DNA of 10,047 bases from Opitutaceae bacterium UBA2377. GTDB lineage: Bacteria; Verrucomicrobiota; Verrucomicrobiia; Opitutales; Opitutaceae. Position 1 is the first letter of the stretch. Every line of letters begins with the position of its first letter. Below, one piece after another: positions 1 through 5,178 of the stretch. The notes under the pieces were generated by a model. It was given only the letters and a program-made list of their open reading frames with translations, was not told the origin of the DNA and did not search any database. The stretch is from contig DDSZ01000035.1 in the NCBI GenBank assembly GCA_002344205.1, forward strand, positions 1 to 10,047, in the 5' to 3' direction. Made by a program: the position numbers and the translations under genes.

Positions 1-314
1 TTCTCGAGGATGTTGCGCTGGATGACGCCGGGCACGGCGGTGTCGTAATAGCCCATGCCGATGAAGCTGCGGAAGATCTGGTTTTGCGCGGCGAGTTCGC
101 GCAGCTCGGCGAGGGCGGCGGATTCACCGGCCGCGGCGGGCAGGTGGAGCGGCCGGTGCAGGCGGATCTGCGCGGGCACGGCGGCATTCGCCAAGTCCCC
201 GACGCTGGCGTGGCCGACCGTCTGCAGCATGGCCGCGATGTCGGCGGGCGGGGAGCCGGTGTGCCGGCGTTCAAACGTATCGAGCGGGGCGAGCAGGTCG
301 CGGGGCGTGGGCAT
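1..314 (-). CDS. gcvP: Glycine dehydrogenase (decarboxylating), P-protein, N-terminal fragment
   Basis: This is the PLP-dependent P-protein of the glycine cleavage system. It decarboxylates glycine and passes the aminomethyl group to the lipoyl arm of H-protein in the cytoplasm. Only the first 104 codons lie here; the gene continues past base 1. The minus-strand translation starts MPTPRDLLAPLDTFERRHTG and shows the family's N-terminal landmarks in order: DTFxRRHxG near residue 12, MLxxxG near 29, VPAQIRLHRPLHLP around 45-58, ELRELAAQN around 69-77, SFIGMGYYDT around 80-89 and VIQRNILE at the edge. The ATG at 314-312 starts exactly where the conserved region expects. Only a weak AGGTT lies upstream. 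It is divergent from nth, with 105 bp between. The match is strong; the catalytic lysine domain is outside the window. Confidence 0.95.
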   Translation of the reverse strand, partial: MPTPRDLLAPLDTFERRHTGSPPADIAAMLQTVGHASVGDLANAAVPAQIRLHRPLHLPAAAGESAALAELRELAAQNQIFRSFIGMGYYDTAVPGVIQRNILE

Positions 315-347
315 GCGGCGCAACCTATGCCGGGGCCGGACGGGCGC

Positions 348-357
348 AATCGCGATT
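348..357. promoter_or_regulatory. Perfect 10-bp palindrome in the gcvP/nth divergent region
   Basis: AATCGCGATT is its own reverse complement and lies midway in the 105-bp gap between the divergent gcvP and nth starts. An operator role is possible, but a 10-bp palindrome can occur by chance. No convincing -35/-10 pair could be assigned around it. Confidence 0.2.
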
Positions 358-396
358 TGTCCGGCACCGGCCAATTAAGGATTTGTTTTCACGGGC

Positions 397-417
397 AAAG
401 CCCCTCTGCTGGGCTTT
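397..417 (+). promoter_or_regulatory. Hairpin directly upstream of the nth start codon
   Basis: AAAGCCC at 397-403 and GGGCTTT at 411-417 form a perfect 7-bp stem around the 7-nt loop CTCTGCT. The stem ends two bases before the GTG start of nth, where a ribosome binding site would normally sit. No Shine-Dalgarno sequence is present. There is no T-tract, so it is not a typical intrinsic terminator. A role in limiting nth translation is inference. Confidence 0.35.
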
Positions 418-419
418 CC

Positions 420-1091
420 GTGGATCGTCCGAAACCTTTTTGCACCAAGGCCGAGCGTGCCGCCTACATTGACCGGCGGCTGGCGGAACTTTACCCGGAG
501 ACCCCCGTGCCGCTCGACCACCGGGATGCTTACACGTTGCTGGTGGCGGTGCTGCTCTCGGCGCAGTGCACGGACAAGCGGGTCAACGAGGTCACACCGA
601 GGCTCTGGGCGCTGGCCGACACGCCGCAGGCCATGGCGAAGGTGCCGGTCGCCCGCATCCAGGAAGTCATTCGGCCCTGCGGGCTGTCGCCCCAGAAGGC
701 GAAGGCCATTTCCCGGCTCTCGCAACTGCTGATCGAGCGCCACGGTGGCGAAGTGCCGCGCTCCTTCGTGGAGCTGGAGGCATTGCCCGGGGTGGGGCAC
801 AAGACCGCGAGCGTGGTCATGGCGCAGGCCTTTGGCGAACCGGCGTTCCCGGTGGACACCCACATTCACCGTCTCGGACAGCGCTGGAAGCTGACCGACG
901 GGCGCAGCGTCGAACAGACCGAGCGGGATTTGAAAAAACTCTTCCCGCGCGAACATTGGAACCAACTGCACCTGCGGATCATCTTCTACGGCCGTGAGCA
1001 TTGCACGGCACGCGGCTGTGACGGGACGGTGTGCGAGATCTGCCGGACACTCTTTCCCGAAAGAAAGCGCGCGGTAAAAACTCGAAAATAA
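420..1091 (+). CDS. nth: Endonuclease III (DNA glycosylase/AP lyase)
   Basis: Nth removes oxidised pyrimidines from DNA and nicks the resulting abasic site in base excision repair. The 223-residue product is close to the usual ~211. The helix-hairpin-helix LPGVGHKTASVV spans about 122-133 with catalytic Lys128, and VDTHIHR carries catalytic Asp146; the 18-residue spacing equals that of E. coli Lys120/Asp138. The C-terminal cluster region has Cys195, 200, 205 and 208, i.e. C-x4-C-x4-C-x2-C instead of the classical C-x6-C-x2-C-x5-C. The GTG at 420 (MDRPKPFCTK) is chosen because the family's homology begins there. The same frame is open upstream to an ATG at 84, but that extension lies antisense to gcvP and has no family match. 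No Shine-Dalgarno is seen; a hairpin precedes the start. Confidence 0.93.
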   Translation: MDRPKPFCTKAERAAYIDRRLAELYPETPVPLDHRDAYTLLVAVLLSAQCTDKRVNEVTPRLWALADTPQAMAKVPVARIQEVIRPCGLSPQKAKAISRLSQLLIERHGGEVPRSFVELEALPGVGHKTASVVMAQAFGEPAFPVDTHIHRLGQRWKLTDGRSVEQTERDLKKLFPREHWNQLHLRIIFYGREHCTARGCDGTVCEICRTLFPERKRAVKTRK

Positions 1092-1133
1092 TTTCCCGTC
1101 GCCAACCCGATGCGGCGGTGCGAAGTTCCCGGC

Positions 1134-1793
1134 ATGTCAATCACGGTCACGCGTCTGCTGTTGTGTCTGGGAGCCGCGCTGCTGAGCGCGGAATTGATTT
1201 CCGCTGCCGAGCCGGCGGAGCTTTGGTTCGTGGCGGGTCTGCGGCATGGCGCGGGCAAGGACCAGCGGGCGGATTGGACGTTTTCCAACAAATGGAGCGA
1301 GGACGCCCGCGGGCACTACGAGAGCTACCTAGATGCTTCGCTCACCCGCACGCTCGACCCGCGGTGGGCGCTCACGACCAGCCTGCGCTTTCAGCAGGAG
1401 AAAAGTGCGGCCTTGGTCTGGCGCGACGAGATCCGGCCTGCCGTGGCGGCCACCTACACGCACCGGCTGCCGGGAAACTGGCGGCTGGGTTTCCGGCAGC
1501 GCTTTGAGTATCGCATCCTCGACCGCGGCCGCGACGACTTCTGGCGCAGCCGGTCGCGGTTGATGCTCACCGCCCCGGCCTGGGGCAACGGCTGGCAGCC
1601 CTATGTGAGCGAGGAGATTTTTCACGACCACGCCGCGGGGCGCGTGAACCAGAACCGGGTGTTCCTCGGCGTGCAGGGTCCGCTGGCGGAAAAATGGAAC
1701 GCCGCCGTGCATGCCGGCTGGCGCAGCAACCTGCGCGCGGCGGGCTGGCGGCACACGCCGGTGGTGAACCTGGCTGTTACGCGGCGGTTGTGA
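1134..1793 (+). CDS. DUF2490-type outer-membrane beta-barrel protein
   Basis: This 219-residue protein begins with a secretion signal: a hydrophobic stretch at about residues 6-24 (TRLLLCLGAALLSAELISAA) with likely cleavage near SAA/EP at 23-26. The mature part is rich in alternating polar and aromatic residues, typical of beta strands (WALTTSLRFQQE, WRLGFRQRFEYRIL, WQPYVSEEIF, NQNRVFLGV, WNAAVHAGWRSN). The order of an RxRPR-like strand, a YxSxEIF strand and an xNQNRxFLGV strand resembles DUF2490, a family of small outer-membrane proteins of unknown function. The last residue is Leu, not the terminal Phe/Trp usual for barrels. An in-frame ATG at 1110 would add eight residues; 1134 gives the cleaner signal peptide. 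No Shine-Dalgarno is seen. It starts 42 bp after nth, so co-transcription is possible. The family assignment is from memory and moderate. Confidence 0.7.
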   Translation: MSITVTRLLLCLGAALLSAELISAAEPAELWFVAGLRHGAGKDQRADWTFSNKWSEDARGHYESYLDASLTRTLDPRWALTTSLRFQQEKSAALVWRDEIRPAVAATYTHRLPGNWRLGFRQRFEYRILDRGRDDFWRSRSRLMLTAPAWGNGWQPYVSEEIFHDHAAGRVNQNRVFLGVQGPLAEKWNAAVHAGWRSNLRAAGWRHTPVVNLAVTRRL

Positions 1794-1798
1794 AGTGA

Positions 1799-1875
1799 TT
1801 TTGCCGCGGAGTCACGGAGGCGCGGAGAAAGCCTTCAGAGGATATTTTCCGTGTCTTTGCGACTCCGTGGCGAAC
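1799..1875. repeat. Imperfect inverted repeat of CACGGAG type
   Basis: The arms at 1799-1825 and 1849-1875 (27 nt each) match in inverted orientation at about 19 of 27 positions by hand count. The left arm is itself built of short degenerate units (CGCGGAG, CACGGAG, CGCGGAG). The element begins 5 bp after the DUF2490 stop codon. It may fold in RNA and act as a transcript end, but its repetitive build looks more like a dispersed intergenic element. There is no adjacent T-tract. Confidence 0.55.
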
Positions 1876-1896
1876 CTGACCAAAGCGATTTCATCA

Positions 1897-2000
1897 AACT
1901 ATAGCCGGAAAAGGTAGGGCCTGCCCTCCGGGCTGGCAGCGGTCCGCTCGGAGAGCGGACCCTACCGGCGCTACCGCGCCACTGGGCTGCGGCTACAGTT
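1897..2000. repeat. Composite 104-bp palindromic element (REP/MITE-like)
   Basis: Outer arms AACTATAGCCGG (1897-1908) and GCGGCTACAGTT (1989-2000) are inverted at 10 of 12 positions. Nested inside are GGTAGGG (1913-1919) facing CCCTACC (1960-1966), a perfect 9-bp stem GGTCCGCTC/GAGCGGACC (1941-1949 and 1953-1961) with a 3-nt loop, and a 5-bp stem GGCGC/GCGCC (1967-1971 and 1976-1980). It ends 13 bp from the phyH stop codon, between two convergent genes. The nested symmetry suggests a non-autonomous dispersed repeat. It may also serve as a bidirectional transcription end. Confidence 0.6.
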
Positions 2001-2012
2001 CACTTTAAACGC

Positions 2013-2837
2013 TCACACCTTCCCGGCTTCTTCGTTGCTGACCGGCTTGAAGTTCGGGCGGCCGTAACGCTGCGTCGGCGGCGTGCCGTAGGGGTTGTGC
2101 TTGAACTCGTCCACGCCGCGGCAGAGGTAGATTTTGAAGTTCGGGTTCACGCTCATGTCGTTCTTCACGTTGGTGCCCGAGTAGCGGATGGTGAGGCCGG
2201 CGCGCCGGCGGTCGGAGGGGTTGGCCTGGGAACCGTGGATGGCGCGGTCGTCGTGGAGCGAGCACTCGCCGGCTTTGAGGCGGAACTGCACGGCGGTGTC
2301 GGCCTTGAAGTCGCTGCCGTCCTCCAGCTCGAGCGTGAGCACGGAACTGGTTTCGGTGGACTTGCGGTGCTTGATCACGCCGCCCTTGTGCGAGCCGGGG
2401 ATGAGCTTCATGCCGCCGTTGACCTCGTCCACATCGTCGAAGGCGAGCCAGACAGTGACAGAGTTGTTGGGCGTCATCGGCCAGTAATAGGAATCCTGGT
2501 GCCAGCCGACGGTGGACATGCTGCGCGGGTCCTTGATGAAAAAATTGCTGGCCCAGCAGTAGAAGTTGGGCCCGAGGATGCCCTCGACGAGGTCGAGAAT
2601 CTTCGGGTTCATGCAGATGTCGTAGAGGTAGGTGCTGGTCTCGTGCCACTCGCGGATATCCTTGGTGGTTTCGCCGGGCTTCAGCAGCTCAAGCAGGCTG
2701 GGGAGCTCGGCGTTCAGCTGGGCCATCTCCGCCTTGGTGTAGATGGGCGGCAGGCCGAGCAGGTAGCCGTTCTCGTGGTAAAATTTCCGCTGGGCGGCGG
2801 AGAGTTTGTAGGGATTGGGGGCGGTAGCGGTGGCCAT
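2013..2837 (-). CDS. Phytanoyl-CoA dioxygenase (PhyH) family Fe(II)/2-oxoglutarate oxygenase, downstream paralogue
   Basis: This is a 274-residue, apparently cytoplasmic non-haem iron oxygenase. The facial triad is visible as His113 and Asp115 in GWHQDSYYW, plus His201 in AIHGSQANPSDRRR. An Arg near 211-213 is placed to bind 2-oxoglutarate. The core double-stranded beta-helix runs about 90-225. Family members use O2 and 2-oxoglutarate to hydroxylate varied small molecules, so true phytanoyl-CoA activity should not be assumed. The ATG at 2837-2835 gives MATATAPNPYKLS; no Shine-Dalgarno precedes it. It lies 112 bp downstream of a codirectional paralogue that is about 70% identical (172/243 by hand count, no gaps), most likely in one operon with a hairpin between. 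The stop abuts a palindromic element. Substrate unknown. Confidence 0.88.
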   Translation of the reverse strand: MATATAPNPYKLSAAQRKFYHENGYLLGLPPIYTKAEMAQLNAELPSLLELLKPGETTKDIREWHETSTYLYDICMNPKILDLVEGILGPNFYCWASNFFIKDPRSMSTVGWHQDSYYWPMTPNNSVTVWLAFDDVDEVNGGMKLIPGSHKGGVIKHRKSTETSSVLTLELEDGSDFKADTAVQFRLKAGECSLHDDRAIHGSQANPSDRRRAGLTIRYSGTNVKNDMSVNPNFKIYLCRGVDEFKHNPYGTPPTQRYGRPNFKPVSNEEAGKV

Positions 2838-2915
2838 GGGAGCGGTGGGTTGAAAGATTGATTGATGAGGAGGTTGGCGGGTAGGGGCCGTGGCCCTTGG
2901 CTGGCGGCGAGAGTC

Positions 2916-2937
2916 GGGCGGTTAAGGATAACCGCCC
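2916..2937. repeat. Perfect 9-bp-stem hairpin between the two PhyH-family genes
   Basis: GGGCGGTTA at 2916-2924 and TAACCGCCC at 2929-2937 form a perfect stem with the loop AGGA (TCCT on the minus strand). It begins 13 bp after the upstream paralogue's stop codon in the direction of transcription. No clean T-run follows on the minus strand, so full termination looks unlikely. It could be an RNA-stabilising or attenuating hairpin, or one copy of a dispersed palindrome. A weaker stem GGGCC/GGCCC lies at 2885-2896. Confidence 0.55.
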
Positions 2938-2949
2938 CTGCCTTAAAAT

Positions 2950-3792
2950 TCATTGGGTGGCGTTCGCGGTCTCGACAGGGTTGAGTTGATAGCCTTCGGC
3001 CGGGGCTTCATTGCGCCGGTAGTCCTTGCGACCGTAGCGGGTCGTGGGAGCAGCCGCGTAGGGCGTGTGGCCGTAAGTGTCGGTGCCGCGGCAGAGGTGC
3101 GCGACGAAATCGGGGCTGACGGCAAGGTCGGGCTTCACGTTGGTGCCGGAGTAGCGGATGGTGAGGCCGGCGCGGCGGCGGTCGGAAGGATTGCCCTGGG
3201 AGCCGTGAATGGCGCGGTCGTCGTGCAGCGAGACCTCGCCGGCCTTGAGGCGGAATTGCACGGCAGTGTCGGGTGAGAAGGCGGAGCCGTCCGCGAGACC
3301 GAGGGAAAGCGTGGCGTTGGCGTCGGCGGTCCGGCCATGTTTTATCAGGCCGCCCAGATGGGAGCCGGGGATGAGCTTCATGCCGCCATTGCCCTCGTCC
3401 ACATCGTCGAAGGCGACCCAGACGGTGACGGTGTTGCAGGGCGAGAGCGGCCAGTAATAGGCGTCCTGGTGCCACGGCACGGTGCCGGGGCTGTGCGGGG
3501 GCTTGATGAAAAAATGGCTGCCCCAGACGTAAAAATCGGGCCCGAGGATGCCCTCGACGAGGTCGAGGATCGCAGGGTTCATCACGATTTCGTAGAGATA
3601 GGTGCTGGTATGGTGCCACTCGCGGATGTCGCCGGCCGTCTCGCCGGGGCGGAGGAGCGCGAGCAGGTTGGGCAGTTCGGCGTTGATCCGCTTCATCCTG
3701 GCCGGCGAATAGACGGGCGGCAGGCCAAGGAGGTAGCCGTTGGCCCGGTAAAATTGCTGTTGATCCGGGGTGAGACGATGGGCGGCGGACAT
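2950..3792 (-). CDS. Phytanoyl-CoA dioxygenase (PhyH) family Fe(II)/2-oxoglutarate oxygenase, upstream paralogue
   Basis: This 280-residue protein is collinear with its downstream neighbour, offset by five residues. The iron ligands are His108 and Asp110 in PWHQDAYYW, and His196 in AIHGSQGNPSDRRR; Arg206-207 is a candidate 2-oxoglutarate anchor. Segments almost invariant between the two copies are NGYLLGLPP, MNPxILDLVEGILGP, AFDDVDExNGGMKLIPGSH and the stretch around residues 175-220. The loop at about 151-175 and the C-terminus differ strongly, which could mean different substrates. The ATG at 3792-3790 fits the homology; no Shine-Dalgarno is seen. The gene is probably first in the minus-strand transcript, divergent from an AraC-type regulator 301 bp away, which suggests inducible control. 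Both copies keep all metal ligands, so neither looks degenerate. Substrate unknown. Confidence 0.88.
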   Translation of the reverse strand: MSAAHRLTPDQQQFYRANGYLLGLPPVYSPARMKRINAELPNLLALLRPGETAGDIREWHHTSTYLYEIVMNPAILDLVEGILGPDFYVWGSHFFIKPPHSPGTVPWHQDAYYWPLSPCNTVTVWVAFDDVDEGNGGMKLIPGSHLGGLIKHGRTADANATLSLGLADGSAFSPDTAVQFRLKAGEVSLHDDRAIHGSQGNPSDRRRAGLTIRYSGTNVKPDLAVSPDFVAHLCRGTDTYGHTPYAAAPTTRYGRKDYRRNEAPAEGYQLNPVETANATQ

Positions 3793-4093
3793 GAAAGGGT
3801 AACGGATTCACGATAGCCTGACGCCGGCCGGTTGGCGTTCAGGATATTTTGTGACTTTGTATATTAAATTACGCTGGCGTTAAGAAAGCGCACAGGCAGA
3901 TTCCAAGCACTTTTTAACCACGGATGAACACGGATAGACACGGCTGCGGGCGAAAACGAATCGCTCGGCCACCTGCCGGGCTGAGGAATGAACTGAATCT
4001 GGAGATCAATCAGGTCGCTGGATCAGGGGATGAGATTTTTATCCGTGTGAATCCGTGTTCATCTGTGGTTAAAAATTCTCCCTCCTCCCAACG
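3793..4093. other. Divergent intergenic region between phyH-family gene and araC-type regulator
   Basis: These 301 bases hold no convincing gene. The section nearest the phyH-family gene (about 3845-3875) is markedly AT-rich, with a TTTAATATAC stretch on the minus strand that could be a -10 region, although I cannot pair it with a good -35. The rest is dominated by a large imperfect inverted repeat (3911-4075). The last 18 bases before the regulator's ATG are pyrimidine-rich and have no Shine-Dalgarno. AraC-type binding half-sites for the neighbouring regulator would be expected here, but I cannot identify them with confidence. Confidence 0.6.
3911..4075. repeat. Large imperfect inverted repeat with 33-bp CACGGAT-type arms
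   Basis: The arms at 3911-3943 and 4043-4075 match in inverted orientation at 30 of 33 positions by hand count. Each reads inward from TTTTTAACCAC and then repeats GAACACGGAT-like units. About 99 bp of apparently unique sequence lies between. The right arm ends 18 bp before the AraC-type start codon, so that gene's promoter must lie inside or beyond the element. This sequence type is familiar as an intergenic repeat in environmental genomes and often causes false ORF ends such as LTTDEHG on the opposite strand. No transposase is present. Confidence 0.75.
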
Positions 4094-4969
4094 ATGAAAG
4101 TCCTGCGCGACCCCCAGATCATCAGCGGTTTTGTCTTTGAGCAGCCGGTGGACGAACTGCCCGAGCTGACGCACTGCGGGGAGGCATTGTGCTGCGAGGG
4201 GCATTATCGCGGGCCGCATACGCACCCTGCCTTCGAGTTTCTCTACCTTTCGCGCGGTCGTTGCACCTGGCGGGCGCACGGGGAAACCTCCGTGCAGCAC
4301 ATGGGCGATCTCTACATCGCCTATCCCGGCGAAAAACACAGCACGGGCCCGAAGCGCAACCCCGAGAATCATCACCTGTGGATGGGCGTCGATCTTGAGA
4401 AAATCGGCCGCGATGGCGTGCGTCTGGCGGCTCGTTTGCGGGCGGCGCGGCCGCGGCTGGTGACCGGTTGCGAGGAGGTTGAACCGGTGTTGCGCGCGCT
4501 CATGCGGCAGGTCGTGGCCCACCGGACACGACGCACCGAGGCGATCGTGGCAAGCATCCGGCTTTTTATCGTGCTGCTGGAGCAGCGGCTGGATGCGGCC
4601 GCCGCGAAACCGGAAGGCACGGAGCCGGCGGCGCGCCGGCTGCCGTATTCGCACGCCGTGCAGAAGGCGATGGACTACCTGCAACAGAATCTCGAGCGCC
4701 GCCTCCCGCTGACCGACCTCGCGGCCGTGGCGACGGCGCGGAGTGTGCCGCATTTTTGCACGCAGTTCCGCCGCGAGGTCGGGCTGACCCCGGCCGCGTT
4801 TCACCTGCAACTGCGGCTTAATGCCGCCCGGGAGGCGTTGCGCCAGCCGGCCATCGACGTGACCACGGCGGCGCAGCAATACGGCTTCAGCTCCTCGCAG
4901 CACTTCAGCACCCAGTTCCGCCGGGCCTTCGGGGTCACCCCGCGGGCTTGGCGGCGGGGGGCGGGTTAG
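4094..4969 (+). CDS. AraC/XylS-family transcriptional regulator with cupin sensor domain
   Basis: This is a 291-residue cytoplasmic DNA-binding regulator. Residues ~10-100 form an AraC-type cupin ligand pocket: HTHPAFEFLYLSRG at about 42-55 and GDLYIAYPGEKHS at about 71-83 are typical. A linker of ~110-185 precedes the C-terminal AraC domain with two helix-turn-helix units: DLAAVATARSVPHFCTQFRR (~208-227) and AAQQYGFSSSQHFSTQFRRAFGVTPRAWRR (~259-288). The ATG at 4094 follows an inverted repeat and has no Shine-Dalgarno. It is divergent from the PhyH-family pair, the classical arrangement for an activator controlling neighbouring catabolic genes. The histidine-rich pocket suggests a small sugar-like or metal-bound ligand, but the inducer cannot be read from sequence. 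It lies 60 bp upstream of a tRNA gene, with a hairpin between. Confidence 0.93.
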   Translation: MKVLRDPQIISGFVFEQPVDELPELTHCGEALCCEGHYRGPHTHPAFEFLYLSRGRCTWRAHGETSVQHMGDLYIAYPGEKHSTGPKRNPENHHLWMGVDLEKIGRDGVRLAARLRAARPRLVTGCEEVEPVLRALMRQVVAHRTRRTEAIVASIRLFIVLLEQRLDAAAAKPEGTEPAARRLPYSHAVQKAMDYLQQNLERRLPLTDLAAVATARSVPHFCTQFRREVGLTPAAFHLQLRLNAAREALRQPAIDVTTAAQQYGFSSSQHFSTQFRRAFGVTPRAWRRGAG

Positions 4970-4994
4970 AATCCAAGAAAATTTGTTGGATTTT
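4970..4994 (+). terminator. Possible weak intrinsic terminator after the AraC-type gene
   Basis: AATCCAA (4970-4976) and TTGGATT (4986-4992) form a perfect 7-bp stem with a 9-nt loop, immediately after the stop codon. The stem runs into a short TTTT tract. It is AT-rich and the tract is short, so termination would be weak. Its position right after a gene and just before a tRNA supports the call. Confidence 0.4.
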
Positions 4995-5029
4995 CCCCGG
5001 GGGTTGTGGCTTAACCCTCCCTCCCTGTC

Positions 5030-5106
5030 GGACGCTTAGCTCAGTTGGTTAGAGCACGTGCTTCACACGCACGGGGTCACTGGTTCGAGTCCAGTAGCGT
5101 CCACCA
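5030..5106 (+). tRNA. tRNA-Val (anticodon CAC)
   Basis: This is a complete 77-nt cloverleaf. The acceptor stem GGACGCT (5030-5036) pairs with AGCGTCC (5096-5102), followed by discriminator A and an encoded CCA (5104-5106). The D-arm contains GCTCAGTTGGTTAGAGC. The anticodon stem CGTGC/GCACG (5057-5061 and 5069-5073) encloses TTCACAC with anticodon CAC at 5064-5066, reading valine codon GTG. The T-arm is ACTGG, TTCGAGT, CCAGT (5079-5095). All stems are fully paired. GTG is a frequent valine codon in the neighbouring GC-rich genes. No integrase or duplicated 3' end is seen nearby. Confidence 0.97.
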
Positions 5107-5178
5107 TCTTGCGGTAGATGTAATCAAGCCGCTGATTTGGGTTTGCGGAACTATCCGCACTGCCTGCGAATGCCCCCC

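Noticed and set aside
375..1001. 208-residue open frame on the minus strand opposite nth
   Set aside because: It is wholly antisense to a gene with clear catalytic motifs, is rich in Arg/Pro/His as expected for a GC-rich shadow frame, and has no recognisable domain.
2097..2861. 254-residue plus-strand open frame opposite the downstream PhyH gene
   Set aside because: It mirrors the codon structure of the PhyH gene and resembles no family; a similar shadow occurs opposite the second copy at 3337-3816.
4010..4903. 297-residue minus-strand open frame opposite the AraC-type gene
   Set aside because: It ends in translated repeat sequence (LTTDEHG...) from the inverted-repeat arm and is otherwise antisense to the regulator.
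5030..5106. tRNA-Val as a possible integration site for a genomic island
   Set aside because: No integrase gene and no duplicated copy of the tRNA 3' end could be seen within the window.
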